Part shown: piece by piece, positions 26,091 to 35,336 of the stretch
How the letters are laid out: every line of letters starts with the position of its first letter
Position numbering within the stretch: position 1 is the first letter of the stretch
Assembly: GCA_026195255.1 (NCBI GenBank)
Contig: JAPHSS010000065.1
Coordinates: forward strand, 1 to 35,732
Direction of reading: 5' to 3'
DNA from: Gammaproteobacteria bacterium
GTDB lineage: Bacteria; Pseudomonadota; Gammaproteobacteria; SZUA-229
Length of the DNA stretch: 35,732 nt
The notes under the pieces: model-generated
What the model saw: the letters and a program-made list of their open reading frames with translations, nothing else
Database searches by the model: none
Told to the model about the DNA's origin: nothing
Program-made: the position numbers and the translations under genes

Positions 26091-27242
26091 ATGAACACTC
26101 TATTTAATAACCAGGGATATGCGCCTGGAAATAGTCTGGGTAATGCATTTAATTCACCGGCTTTTAATTCACAGTCTTTAAAACAGGCCGATTCGAATAA
26201 GGCTTATAACTCGGCTTTTAAGCCCGAGCAGAGTCCAGTACAGTTATTAGAAAATCAGATATCAAAAAAAATACCTGAATTATCCTCAGTCAGCCAGCAG
26301 AATACCGGCGATTTTTCCCCGCAGGCGGTCGCTGATCGAGTTCTTGGTTATGTCGAAACAGCCATCAGACAAAGAGCGGGTAGTGAGTTAGAAGCGCAGA
26401 GTATGTTGCAACAGGCAAAGCAAGGTATTAGTCAGGGTTTTGCAGAAGCCAGAGAGATATTAAGTGAAATGCCTCAGATGTCAGAAAGCATTGAAACGCA
26501 GATTGCAAAAACTGAAACACTGATCTTTCAGGGCCTGGATAATATAGCCAATAATTTAAATGATAAACCGCTGCAGCAGAGAGCTGGTGAGTTAATTTCT
26601 GAGAGCGCTTCGTTATCAAGCCGCTTTGAACAAAGTAAAGAAGCCTCAATTGAAATAGTCACACAGGATGGAGATAAAATTGAGGTAAGTTATTCAGCTT
26701 TTATTGAGTCGGCGTCAAGTCAAAGTTATTCGCGTAATCAACAGGGCTCATCTGCATCTTATGAGTACTCAAGTGTTTCCTCGGCGGCTTTTCAGTTTAG
26801 TGTGCAAGGTGAGATTGATGAAGGTGAACAACAGGCAATAAATGAGCTGTTAAATAAAGTCGGAGATTTGGCGAGTCAGTTTTTTAATGGAGATGTACAG
26901 GCTGCATTTAATTCTGCAATGCAGTTAGGTTTTGATAGTGAAGAATTAAAAAGTTTTGCGCTTGATTTTCAACAAAGCACATATATTGAAGTCACTCAAA
27001 CCTATCAAAGAACAGAGCAATTTAGCGACTCTACTAAGAGGCTGCCAGCACCCGGCCCGGCAGCGGCTATTGATTTATTATCTCAGTTAGAAAAATTAAT
27101 AGAGCAGCAACAAGATAATCAGATGTTTGAACGGGCAGATAATACAATCAAAACATTACTTACAGGTATGCTGGATTTGGTAAATCAGGATCTTTCACAG
27201 CCTGTGCACAATTTTATAAATGAAATTATAGAGAGTGTTTAG
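26091..27242 (+). CDS. DUF5610-like protein
   Basis: A 383-residue protein of unknown function, probably a DUF5610 member. The recognisable section is residues about 75-155 (AVADRVLGYVETAIRQRAG, then EAREILSEMPQM and a helical stretch). The first 60 residues are low-complexity and rich in Asn, Ser and Gln; the middle has a YSRNQQGSSASYEYSS linker; the end is helical. There is no signal peptide. The ATG at 26091 has an AAGGA ribosome-binding site; an upstream in-frame GTG at 26070 is less likely. Confidence 0.65.
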   Translation: MNTLFNNQGYAPGNSLGNAFNSPAFNSQSLKQADSNKAYNSAFKPEQSPVQLLENQISKKIPELSSVSQQNTGDFSPQAVADRVLGYVETAIRQRAGSELEAQSMLQQAKQGISQGFAEAREILSEMPQMSESIETQIAKTETLIFQGLDNIANNLNDKPLQQRAGELISESASLSSRFEQSKEASIEIVTQDGDKIEVSYSAFIESASSQSYSRNQQGSSASYEYSSVSSAAFQFSVQGEIDEGEQQAINELLNKVGDLASQFFNGDVQAAFNSAMQLGFDSEELKSFALDFQQSTYIEVTQTYQRTEQFSDSTKRLPAPGPAAAIDLLSQLEKLIEQQQDNQMFERADNTIKTLLTGMLDLVNQDLSQPVHNFINEIIESV

Positions 27243-27304
27243 GTTTGAAAAATATGAGCCTTACCTGGTAGTGTTTCTATCAAACTTAATATTTATGTAA
27301 TAAA

Positions 27305-28708
27305 CTAGTTCGCATCATTACCAGAAATAACAACACCGGAAAAATCATCTGCACTATGTTGTACATCATCACCTAATAAGTCTTTCTGTAATGCGACCTC
27401 ATCAATTGTCGCCCCCAGATGTTTAACAATTGTGCGCATATCGATTTCAGCATTTTCTATACAGGATGTACCGCCGGGTGAAGGGGTCATATTAAAAATA
27501 GCACCAATGCCTGTATCGATTTTAGCTTCCCCCATTAGTAATTTGCTGTGATCTTTATCAATCAGTTGAGGGCGTATACCCCCCACTTTATTTGCAAATT
27601 TTAAATCACCTAATTTTAAAGAAGGAATAATTTTTCTTACATCTTTTAAGAAAAGTACCTTGCGTATTATCGGTATCTCAAAAAGCATATTTTTAAACAT
27701 ATAATTTCTTATGTCGGCAACTTTTAATAAATCCCATAATACTTTTGCTACCCGACCATCAAAACGAAACACCTGTAAAAAATCAGGCAGGGTTTTTAAG
27801 TTATATCTTTCTAATATGGGTAAAACTAATGCTGTGGGGCCAAAACGTGTTGCACCAGGTACCAGCACGTCCGGGTCACCATGAATAGCCGCAAACGGTA
27901 ATGCATCGTTTTGCACCGTATATACTTTGCCATTAAGAACATGGGGTGTGAAATAATAACTACCTGCAATAGGTAATACTGAATAGTGATGCCCGTAACC
28001 CATATCATGAGCTAACTTAAGGCTATGGCCACCGGCACACACAACCAGTGATTTTGCACGGTAACAAACGCCGTTGGTTTCTACAATAAAGCCGTTTTTA
28101 TCAACTCTGATGTGATTTACATATTCATTGTAATGAATATCAATGGTCTTCTCAGGATGTGCTGCGGCTTCAATTTCTGCCTGGCGCACAAATGAACGTG
28201 ATAAGGCTTCAAAGTTTACAGCGGTATACTCATCGGTAGAGCCCATAGCAATAATTTCATCTTTGCGAAATTTATCGTTAAGCATGGCTACATTAGGTTC
28301 AATGCGCGCAATAGCCTTTTTATCGAGTAGTTTCAGGTGAGGGTAATGTGGGCTGAAAATCTTAAAACGCTCTCTAAGTAACTCACACTCCTTGTTGCCA
28401 ACCCCTAAAACCATTTTCGAATACTTAAATATAATGTGATGGGCATCGGCCTGGGCAGTCGCATAGTTGCGTAACATACTGGCAGCACGTTGTACTTTTA
28501 ATGCTTTTTCGAGTGTGTAATTGGTTTCTATATCACCACAATGCAATGTCTGACTGTTATTGCTGGATAACGAATTGACCCTTGCCGGTGCCGAATACTT
28601 CTCAATAACACCGATATTCTGAATATCAGTGTATTTAGTGGTGAGATAGAGTAGCGCGCTACCGGAAACACCGGCGCCAATAATTAACAGGTCGTACTGG
28701 TTAGACAT
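27305..28708 (-). CDS. Malate:quinone oxidoreductase-like FAD enzyme
   Basis: A 467-residue FAD oxidoreductase. The N-terminal Rossmann motif is LIIGAGVSGSALLY, then SLSSNNSQTLHCGDIETNYT, and the C-terminal block NMTPSPGGTSCIENAEIDM resembles the Mqo signature. Mqo oxidises malate to oxaloacetate and passes electrons to quinone at the membrane. The segment after the Rossmann fold differs from standard Mqo (which reads NNAGTGH...), so the substrate could be another 2-hydroxy acid, as in LhgO. ATG 28708 is preferred; an in-frame upstream Met at 28786 would add 26 residues with no family support. It is divergent from the YlqF gene. Confidence 0.8.
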   Translation of the reverse strand: MSNQYDLLIIGAGVSGSALLYLTTKYTDIQNIGVIEKYSAPARVNSLSSNNSQTLHCGDIETNYTLEKALKVQRAASMLRNYATAQADAHHIIFKYSKMVLGVGNKECELLRERFKIFSPHYPHLKLLDKKAIARIEPNVAMLNDKFRKDEIIAMGSTDEYTAVNFEALSRSFVRQAEIEAAAHPEKTIDIHYNEYVNHIRVDKNGFIVETNGVCYRAKSLVVCAGGHSLKLAHDMGYGHHYSVLPIAGSYYFTPHVLNGKVYTVQNDALPFAAIHGDPDVLVPGATRFGPTALVLPILERYNLKTLPDFLQVFRFDGRVAKVLWDLLKVADIRNYMFKNMLFEIPIIRKVLFLKDVRKIIPSLKLGDLKFANKVGGIRPQLIDKDHSKLLMGEAKIDTGIGAIFNMTPSPGGTSCIENAEIDMRTIVKHLGATIDEVALQKDLLGDDVQHSADDFSGVVISGNDAN

Positions 28709-28869
28709 TAAATTTCCCGAGAATAGGTATGTATGAATATTTAAGTGAAATTTTAGCTTAGTTTGCGAGTCTTTTGGGTTAAACATAAAAAATTCAGTTG
28801 AGTCACTGAAGTCCAGATGAGCATTTTAGGTTAAAATAACACTTATTCAAATATACAGTGAACAATTTT

Positions 28870-29736
28870 ATGGCAATTCAGTGGTTTCCAGGTCATATGC
28901 ACAAAGCTCGTAAAGAGATCAAAAAGGTTATGCCTAAGATTGATCTTATTATTGAGGTGTTAGACGCGCGCATTCCCTATAGTTCAGAAAATCCGCTGGT
29001 GGCTGAGTTACGGGGTGATAAACCCTGTATAAAATTATTGAACAAGTCTGACCTGGCTGATCCGAAGGTGACTCAGATGTGGATAGAGCACTTTCAGGAA
29101 TCGCGAAATATTAAAGCGCTCGCCGTAACCCAGGATCAGCCTGCAAAAATTAAGCAGACCTTAAATTTATGTAAACAGTTTTTTCCAGATAGAAATCTTG
29201 CTGTGAAACCTGTGCGTGTTCTTATTATGGGTATACCTAATGTGGGTAAATCCAGTGTCATCAATACACTTGCCGGCAGATTTATTGCAAAGGTCGGTGA
29301 CGAGCCGGCTATTACAAAACGTCAACAAAAGATAATTCTGGATAATGGAATTGAGTTAATGGATACCCCGGGGTTTTTGTGGCCTAAAATCCACAATGTT
29401 AATAGTGGTTATCGACTAGCGATGACCGGTGCGATAAAAAGTACCGCTATGGAATATGAGGATGTGGCATTATTTGCGGCGGCTTATTTAGCGACAGCTT
29501 ACCCGGCGTTACTGCTTAAGCGATATAAGTTAACCGAGTTATCAACCGATGAAATGGTAGTCTTAGAAACCATTGGCAAAAAACGAGGTTTTTTACAGGC
29601 AGGCGGTAAAGTGAACTTACATAAAACTTCTGAAATTTTATTAAATGAATTTCGAGCAAAACTAATTGGTGAAATTAGTCTGGAAACGCCAGCAATGATT
29701 CATGCTGAGTTAGATGAAATGAGAAACAGTCAGTAA
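28870..29736 (+). CDS. ylqF: Ribosome biogenesis GTPase YlqF/RbgA
   Basis: A 288-residue circularly permuted GTPase that acts in late assembly of the large ribosomal subunit. Motif order is permuted: G4 (LNKSD, near residue 58) comes before G1 (GIPNVGKSS, near 121) and G3 (DTPG, near 165). The N-terminus AIQWFPGHMHKARKEI is the family hallmark, and a helical RNA-binding C-terminal domain follows. GTG 28858 is an alternative start that adds four residues; ATG 28870 matches family starts better. Confidence 0.95.
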   Translation: MAIQWFPGHMHKARKEIKKVMPKIDLIIEVLDARIPYSSENPLVAELRGDKPCIKLLNKSDLADPKVTQMWIEHFQESRNIKALAVTQDQPAKIKQTLNLCKQFFPDRNLAVKPVRVLIMGIPNVGKSSVINTLAGRFIAKVGDEPAITKRQQKIILDNGIELMDTPGFLWPKIHNVNSGYRLAMTGAIKSTAMEYEDVALFAAAYLATAYPALLLKRYKLTELSTDEMVVLETIGKKRGFLQAGGKVNLHKTSEILLNEFRAKLIGEISLETPAMIHAELDEMRNSQ

Positions 29737-29780
29737 TTTTAAATTACGTAAAATAAAAATAAAAATAAGATTAAGTCGTT

Positions 29781-30164
29781 ATGAGTATAGAAGTAAATAT
29801 TTTAGATAATGGAGAGGGCATTGAAATATTGGCCAGCGGCATCGTTTATGGGCGTGACATTATACAGTCACACCAGAAAATATATGATGAAAAACATTTA
29901 AGAAAGCAAAAGTACCATATTATTGATAAATCAAAATGTACTGAATATGATGTCACCGCAAATGATATTGAAATTATTGCTGAGCTGGATAAAAAAGCCT
30001 CAAAAATTAACCCGAACATCATAATTGCTGTTATTGAATCCGAAAGTTTGCAGTTTAGCCTTACCGGTGTATGGCAGGCCTATGTAAAAAACTATATTTA
30101 CAAAACTAAAACGTTTGTATTACGTGAACAGGCTATTGACTGGATAACTGAGAATAAGCCATAG
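29781..30164 (+). CDS. SpoIIAA/STAS-like fold protein, orphan
   Basis: A 127-residue cytoplasmic protein of unknown function. The alternation of strands and helices, with EILASGIVYGRDII, KYHIIDKSKCTEYDVT and VWQAYVKNYIYKTKTFVLRE, fits the SpoIIAA-like/STAS-like fold seen in short environmental proteins. There is no DSSG phosphosite, so it is not a canonical anti-anti-sigma factor. It stands alone between the GTPase and a methyltransferase. The call is by pattern only. Confidence 0.5.
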   Translation: MSIEVNILDNGEGIEILASGIVYGRDIIQSHQKIYDEKHLRKQKYHIIDKSKCTEYDVTANDIEIIAELDKKASKINPNIIIAVIESESLQFSLTGVWQAYVKNYIYKTKTFVLREQAIDWITENKP

Positions 30165-30186
30165 CTAATTGATCTTGATCAGCTAT
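30161..30186 (+). terminator. Possible stem-loop at the end of the SpoIIAA-like gene
   Basis: Stems ATAGC (30161-30165) / GCTAT (30182-30186) and TGATC (30170-30174) / GATCA (30177-30181) with a TT loop and a four-base bulge. The T tract is missing, so terminator function is doubtful. Confidence 0.3.
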
Positions 30187-30289
30187 CTATCATAAATCTT
30201 ATGTATATTTCTATCTTATCTTGTTACTAAATTTTAGCGGTGGTACGGTTTTTGATTGCCCGTATAAAGTTTAAGTAGAAAATAAGATC

Positions 30290-30907
30290 ATGTCTAATAA
30301 AGAACATTGGGAAAACGTTTATAAAGAAAAGTCATCTAATGATGTTAGCTGGTATCAGAAAGAGCCTTTGTTGTCGTTAGATTTAATCAACAAGAGTAAA
30401 CTCACTTTAGATGATGCTATTTTAGATGTAGGTGGCGGGGTCTCTGTTCTTGTTGATAAACTGCAGGAGAAAGGTTTTATCAATCTGGCGGTATTAGATA
30501 TTTCTAACAATGCACTGCTGGGTGCAAAAAACAGACTGGGTGATAAAGCTGATAAAATAAACTGGTATGAAGCTGATATCACGCAGTTTAATAGCCCACA
30601 ACCTTTTTCGCTCTGGCATGATCGAGCTGTGTTTCATTTTTTAACAGATAAGCGGGACAGAGAAAAATACGTTGATGTTTTAAAGAACACACTTAAACCC
30701 GGTGGTCACCTGATTATCGCGGCATTTTCAGTCGGTGGCCCGGAAAAGTGCAGTGGTTTAGATATTGTGCAGTATGATGAAGGCAAGATGTCTGCGGCCC
30801 TGGGAAAAGATTTTAGCTTGCTTGAGTCTAAAAGTGAAACTCATATTACACCAGCTGGTAAAGAACAGCGTTTCACCTACTTTCATTATATTATTCAGGG
30901 TAGTTAA
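30290..30907 (+). CDS. Class I SAM-dependent methyltransferase
   Basis: A 205-residue cytoplasmic methyltransferase. Motif I, AILDVGGGVSVLVDKL, binds S-adenosylmethionine; LAVLDISNNAL provides the acidic ribose-binding residue, and WYEADITQF and LWHDRAVFHFLTD follow. The short opening EHWENVYKEKSSNDVSWYQ is typical of a family of small methyltransferases (thiopurine-like and others) of unknown substrate. No neighbour suggests a pathway. Confidence 0.85.
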   Translation: MSNKEHWENVYKEKSSNDVSWYQKEPLLSLDLINKSKLTLDDAILDVGGGVSVLVDKLQEKGFINLAVLDISNNALLGAKNRLGDKADKINWYEADITQFNSPQPFSLWHDRAVFHFLTDKRDREKYVDVLKNTLKPGGHLIIAAFSVGGPEKCSGLDIVQYDEGKMSAALGKDFSLLESKSETHITPAGKEQRFTYFHYIIQGS

Positions 30908-30977
30908 TATTCTGTTTATTCTGTAGTGGCTTGTCACATACGGTTTTTATTAACCTTATGTTTTATTAAGCGCCATA

Positions 30978-32039
30978 TTAGTTTAATAACACAATGCAGG
31001 TGACCTCTTCACGGTCATGGTATAAATGTTTAATTTTTATTTTATAAGAATAATTCAATTTATCTAATTCAGCACTTATATATTCTTTACATTCCATTAC
31101 CATGTCATAACGTTTTTTCATGGGCAGTTTTAAATTAAATACTGCATATTTACAGTGCCCACCCGTAAGCCAGCGAGTCATTAAACGTGTAATGTGCATG
31201 GGGCGTTCGACCATGTCACAGACTAACCAGTCAACTGGTTTTTCGGGCAGATATTTAAATCCATCGGCTTTAATTTCTTTTACCAGTCCGGTGTCCATTA
31301 ATTTTTTATCCATAGCGCCATTATCAATCGCACTAACTCTAATTCCCCGGTTAACTAATTGCCATGTCCAGCCACCGGGACATGCCCCAAGGTCTACCGC
31401 CATCATGCCGTTTTTTAAATATAACGCCTGTTCATTCTCGGTGAGCATGGTTTTAAATGCTTCTTCTAGTTTTAAAGTAGAGCGACTCGGCGCTTCTTTA
31501 GGAAAGCGTAAACGTTTAATGCCCATCACGTCTGGCGAGCTATTATTTATATGGCTGACAGCAATATAAACAACACTGGAATTTAAGAAGAAAAGATGTA
31601 AGCGCCACTCACTTTTTTTATGTATTAAATTTTTTCGCTCCAGTTTTATAGTAAGAGGCGTAGAAAACTTTTTACAGAAACTGCTTAACTCCTTGCCTTC
31701 ATTTGTGTCGGGAGTTTCTAAAAACACATCATTAAAAGACAGCTTCATATCTTGAATAGCCGCCAACAAGGGTGTGATTCTATCTTCGGAAGGTAAATCG
31801 TCTAGAATCTGGCTTACAAATAGAGACTGCCTGGAAAAAATCATTTGATTATATTTAACCGCCTCATTGAACTCAGTTAGCTCAACAGGCGAGGCCGGAT
31901 AAAAACCAAGATAACCGCTATCTGCCTTGGCTTTTATATAACCTTGAATATTATGGCTTTGAGTGAGGTGCATAATTTCAGAAGCTGATTCTTTTTCAAA
32001 TCCAGGGCGACAATATAACAGGCAGCAAACAGGTTTCAT
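30978..32039 (-). CDS. rlmM: 23S rRNA C2498 2'-O-methyltransferase RlmM
   Basis: A 353-residue enzyme that methylates the 2'-OH of C2498 in 23S rRNA. It has an N-terminal THUMP-like domain and a RrmJ-type Rossmann domain. The SAM motif MAVDLGACPGGWTWQLV (residues about 213-222) and the catalytic region VDWLVCDMVERP, with the Lys in FNLKLPMKKR near 303, are visible. The length and start (MKPVCCLLYCRPGFEKESA) match the family. Confidence 0.95.
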   Translation of the reverse strand: MKPVCCLLYCRPGFEKESASEIMHLTQSHNIQGYIKAKADSGYLGFYPASPVELTEFNEAVKYNQMIFSRQSLFVSQILDDLPSEDRITPLLAAIQDMKLSFNDVFLETPDTNEGKELSSFCKKFSTPLTIKLERKNLIHKKSEWRLHLFFLNSSVVYIAVSHINNSSPDVMGIKRLRFPKEAPSRSTLKLEEAFKTMLTENEQALYLKNGMMAVDLGACPGGWTWQLVNRGIRVSAIDNGAMDKKLMDTGLVKEIKADGFKYLPEKPVDWLVCDMVERPMHITRLMTRWLTGGHCKYAVFNLKLPMKKRYDMVMECKEYISAELDKLNYSYKIKIKHLYHDREEVTCIVLLN

Positions 32040-32222
32040 AAGGTGTAAATAACCAGGTTAATTAAGGGTGGTGGTTAGAATAACGGTGTAAAAGTTATGT
32101 CTGTAGTGAATAAATTGTCAATAATATAGGCTTATGCCTGTTAATCCCACCTTTCGAGACTGGTTGAATTATTGCAGAGGCGGTGTAATATCCACCATCC
32201 AAACAATATTACGAGTTTTAAA

Positions 32223-32468
32223 ATGTCTGCTGAAGATGTAAAAAAGTTAATTGAAGACGGCGTAGAAGGCGCGCAGGCGATTATAACCGGTGAAGGCTGT
32301 AATCTGGAAGCGGTTGTAATCAGTGATGTTTTTGAAGGTAAAAGCATGTTAGCCGAGCAAAAAATGGTATATGCCACTGTGAATCACCTAATTCAGACCG
32401 GTGAGCTGCATGCTCTGGGCATAAAAGCCTATACAAAAGCTGAATGGGCAGAACAGGAACAGAAGTAA
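32223..32468 (+). CDS. ibaG: BolA/IbaG family protein
   Basis: An 81-residue BolA-fold protein. The opening SAEDVKKLIEDGVEGAQAII, then FEGKSMLAEQKMVYATV and the LGIKAYTKAEW end, are typical of IbaG (YrbA), which binds Fe-S clusters together with monothiol glutaredoxin. In E. coli ibaG adjoins the mla genes; here it stands alone, 12 kb from the transporter operon. The upstream in-frame start at 32172 is unlikely; ATG 32223 begins the family domain. Confidence 0.88.
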   Translation: MSAEDVKKLIEDGVEGAQAIITGEGCNLEAVVISDVFEGKSMLAEQKMVYATVNHLIQTGELHALGIKAYTKAEWAEQEQK

Positions 32469-32477
32469 CATTAAAAC

Positions 32478-32505
32478 CGTAAACCTGTAGCGGTTTACGC
32501 TTTTA
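32478..32505. terminator. Bidirectional terminator between ibaG and suhB
   Basis: A perfect 8-bp stem CGTAAACC (32478-32485) / GGTTTACG (32492-32499) with a TGTAGC loop has CTTTTAATT on one side and, read on the other strand, GTTTTAATG. It serves the two convergent genes. Confidence 0.85.
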
Positions 32506-32510
32506 ATTAA

Positions 32511-33308
32511 TTATTTCAGGTCATCCGTAAGGTGAGGTTTAATTGCCTCATACAAAGCCGGGTAAACCTTGCTCGCAGCGGCAATAACATTACCTGTGTT
32601 CAGGTAGTCACCTTCACCACTAAAGTCTGTCACGATACCACCTGCTTCACGAATTAAGAGTACGCCCGCGGCCATATCCCAGGAATTAAGTCCAATTTCC
32701 CAGAAACCATCAAGGCGTCCTGCTGCAACATAAGCCAGGTCCAGTGCTGCCGAGCCTGCACGGCGAATACCAGCTGCCTGAGGGTGAACCGCTTTAAATG
32801 TTTCCAGGTAAGTATCAAGGTGCTGCGGCTGTTTAAACGGGAAACCGGTGCCTAATAAAGAACCTCTAATGCCTTTATGATCAGTTACACGAATGCGTTT
32901 GCCATTTAACTGGGCGCCATCACCACGAGCCGCGGTAAATAGTTCGTTTTTAATTGGGTCAAATACAACGCCAACTTCAATGCGGCCTTTATATTGAAGG
33001 CCAATGGATACAGCGTATTGTGGAAAACCATGCAGATAGTTAGTGGTGCCGTCTAAAGGGTCAATTATCCACTTATATTCACTATTTTCGTTAAGTGTGC
33101 CGGTTTCTTCGCCTAAAATGCCGTGATCGGGATAGGCTTTAAGAAGTGCCTCTATAATGACTTCTTCGGCTTTGCGGTCAACCTGGGTTACAAAATCGTT
33201 TTGTGCTTTCAGTTCAATCTTAATGCGATCGAGTTTATCAATATTACGCAGAATGATATTGCCCGCGTCTCGGGCAGCGGCTATGGCGGTATTTAACATG
33301 GGGTGCAT
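32511..33308 (-). CDS. suhB: Inositol monophosphatase SuhB
   Basis: A 265-residue Mg-dependent phosphatase. Metal-binding motifs are visible: GILGEETG, WIIDPLDGTTNYLHG, and NSWDMAAGVLLIREAGG late in the protein. SuhB hydrolyses inositol phosphates and, in E. coli, also joins rRNA antitermination complexes. It is divergent from trmJ, as in many gammaproteobacteria. Confidence 0.95.
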   Translation of the reverse strand: MHPMLNTAIAAARDAGNIILRNIDKLDRIKIELKAQNDFVTQVDRKAEEVIIEALLKAYPDHGILGEETGTLNENSEYKWIIDPLDGTTNYLHGFPQYAVSIGLQYKGRIEVGVVFDPIKNELFTAARGDGAQLNGKRIRVTDHKGIRGSLLGTGFPFKQPQHLDTYLETFKAVHPQAAGIRRAGSAALDLAYVAAGRLDGFWEIGLNSWDMAAGVLLIREAGGIVTDFSGEGDYLNTGNVIAAASKVYPALYEAIKPHLTDDLK

Positions 33309-33440
33309 AGTTGACGGTCTTCACAGCAGATTGGAGGGCGCAGATGATAGCAGAAATTAAGCATGATTTCTGCCCGAAATTACATTCCCATCTAATATTT
33401 AAGGCGGTATGATGTCGGCTTTTCATAATGATAGCACTCA

Positions 33441-34193
33441 ATGTTAGATAATATTCGTATCGTTCTGGTTAATACACACCATCCCGGCAATATAGGCTCA
33501 GCTGCAAGAGCCATGAAAAACATGGGAATTACCCGTTTATATTTAGTCGATCCCAAGAACTTTCCCTCTTTTGAGGCATCTCAGCGAGCCTCATCTGCCA
33601 GTGATGTGCTTACAAATGCCGTGGTGGTTGATACATTGGCCGAAGCACTAACAGGTTGTAGTTTAGTGTGCGGAACCACGGCGCGTTTGCGTTCAGTTAA
33701 ATGGCCACAGGTAGATGGTCGTGAGTGTGGTGAAATTATTCATGCAGAAAGTGAACAGCATGAAGTTGCCCTGGTATTTGGTCGAGAGCGCTCCGGTTTA
33801 TCAAATGATGAGCTTGAGCTGTGCCAGACATTAGTGAATATCACCACGGGTGAAGCGTATAGTTCATTAAATCTGGGGCAGGCGGTTCAGGTGCTTGCTT
33901 ATGAGATTTTAATGGCAAGCCGACAGGGTGAGCCGATTGAGACTCAAAGTGAGCCAAAAGATGAAAAAGATGTTCTGGCGACTAATGACCAGTTAGAGGG
34001 AATGTATAATCATTATGTGGATGCGTTAACGGATATGAATTTTTTCGGAAAACGTAATCCCGAGCACATAATGCGAAAACTGAGGTGTTTATACGGCAGA
34101 GCAAGGCCAACACAAAGAGAAACACAGATTTTACGTGGCATATTATCCTATGCACAGGGCCGCAGAACGCAAACACCCGAGAAAGAAGATTGA
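33441..34193 (+). CDS. trmJ: tRNA C32/U32 2'-O-methyltransferase TrmJ
   Basis: A 250-residue SPOUT-class methyltransferase. The N-terminal block NTHHPGNIGSAARAMKNMG, the SAM knot motifs LVFGRERSGLSNDEL and YSSLNLGQAVQVLAYEI are diagnostic. It methylates position 32 in tRNA. The C-terminal part past about residue 180 is the helical extension present in bacterial TrmJ. ATG 33441 is the first Met. Confidence 0.95.
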   Translation: MLDNIRIVLVNTHHPGNIGSAARAMKNMGITRLYLVDPKNFPSFEASQRASSASDVLTNAVVVDTLAEALTGCSLVCGTTARLRSVKWPQVDGRECGEIIHAESEQHEVALVFGRERSGLSNDELELCQTLVNITTGEAYSSLNLGQAVQVLAYEILMASRQGEPIETQSEPKDEKDVLATNDQLEGMYNHYVDALTDMNFFGKRNPEHIMRKLRCLYGRARPTQRETQILRGILSYAQGRRTQTPEKED

Positions 34194-34400
34194 AGTGTAG
34201 TAAAGGAACATCTCCCTCGGGGAAAGACCGCCGCCTTTTGGCGCTCTGTCCCCTGATTGATGCCATCAAGAGTAGTACGGAGTAGTTCATAACTCTGTCA
34301 CGCGACCAGAATCATCACAGCTGACGAAGCGCCCCAAATCAATTGAAAGTAAACGGCGGATCATCACTGAGTAAAGCAAACAGACGTAATCTGGTTTAAC
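34194..34400. other. 207-bp GC-richer intergenic segment
   Basis: Between trmJ and the convergent DUF423 gene. It has no credible gene. It contains a long imperfect hairpin at 34219-34253, GGGGA...TCCCC closing an inner CGCC-TTTT-GGCG stem. No T tract follows on either strand, so it looks more like a REP-type element or mobile relic than a terminator. The segment looks locally richer in G and C than its surroundings. Confidence 0.4.
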
Positions 34401-34766
34401 TCAACTTCTATAAACCGAAACCCCTAACCACAACCAGGCAATCAGAAAACACATTCCACCCAGTGGCGTAACCATGCCCAGAGCTTTTATACCACTCAGG
34501 CTCAGAATATATAAACTGCCTGAAAACAGAACTATTCCCGCCAGCATTATCCAGCCAGGTTTATTCAGGTTGATTTTCAGGTTATTAGCCAGTAACCCAA
34601 TAAGTATCAAACCTAATGCATGGGCCATCTGGTAATCTACAGCTGTCTGCCAAATACCAAGTTCGTAGGCACCCAGGCTCTGTTTTAAACCATGTGCAGC
34701 AAAGGCGCCGAGTGCCACAGCAATAAAGGCATTGATAACACCGCTAATTATTAATTGTTTATACAT
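34401..34766 (-). CDS. DUF423 membrane protein
   Basis: A 121-residue integral membrane protein with about four helices. The opening ALGAFAAHGLKQSL and the later block PLGGMCFLIAWLWLG are typical of DUF423 (YgdD) proteins, whose function is unknown. ATG 34766. The gene is divergent from yajQ across 50 bp. Confidence 0.92.
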   Translation of the reverse strand: MYKQLIISGVINAFIAVALGAFAAHGLKQSLGAYELGIWQTAVDYQMAHALGLILIGLLANNLKINLNKPGWIMLAGIVLFSGSLYILSLSGIKALGMVTPLGGMCFLIAWLWLGVSVYRS

Positions 34767-34816
34767 TTATTTCTTTTTACAATAGGTTAAAACACACAGT
34801 ATAACAGGAGAGTTTA

Positions 34817-35302
34817 ATGCCATCATTTGATGTGGTTTCTGAAGTAGATACACATGAGTTAAGTAATGCAATCGACCAGGCTGTTCGTGAAGTGAGCACG
34901 CGATTTGATTTAAAAGGCTCTGATGCAAAAATTGAGCTAAAAGATTCTGTGATTAAAGTAGAAGCCGAGAATGAATTTCAGTTGAAACAAATATCGCCTA
35001 TTATTTATGCAAAACTGGGCAAACGCGATATAGATATTCGAGCTCTTGAAAAAGGCAAAGCAGAACCCCGCGGTAGACGCGCATATCAGGATATCACCGT
35101 AAAACAGGGCATAGATAAAGAAGATGCCAAAAAAATAGTGAAGCTGGTGAAAGAAATGAAAATAAAAGTGCAGGCGGCTATTCAGGGTGAGCAGGTGCGT
35201 ATCACCGGTAAAAAACGTGATGATTTGCAACAGGTAATGAGTTTATTAAAAGCCTCAGATAAACTTGATATGGCTTTGCAGTTTACTAATTTCAGGGATT
35301 AG
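34817..35302 (+). CDS. yajQ: YajQ family cyclic-di-GMP-binding protein
   Basis: A 161-residue protein, the usual family length. The opening MPSFDVVSEVDTHE and the segments STRFDLKGSDAKIEL and KIKVQAAIQGEQVRITGKKR are diagnostic of YajQ. Homologues in Xanthomonas bind cyclic-di-GMP and act with a LysR-type regulator. An AGGAG ribosome-binding site lies before the ATG. A DUF2835 gene follows 34 bp downstream. Confidence 0.95.
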   Translation: MPSFDVVSEVDTHELSNAIDQAVREVSTRFDLKGSDAKIELKDSVIKVEAENEFQLKQISPIIYAKLGKRDIDIRALEKGKAEPRGRRAYQDITVKQGIDKEDAKKIVKLVKEMKIKVQAAIQGEQVRITGKKRDDLQQVMSLLKASDKLDMALQFTNFRD

Positions 35303-35336
35303 TTTAAATATTTTAAATTAATTAGTTAAATCTGTT

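Noticed and set aside
27243-27304. GTTTGA...TCAAAC pair between convergent genes as a terminator
   Set aside because: The stem is only six pairs across a large loop with no T tract.
33982-34290. Minus-strand ORF of 102 codons over the end of trmJ
   Set aside because: It shadows trmJ and a hairpin-rich gap and has no recognisable protein pattern.
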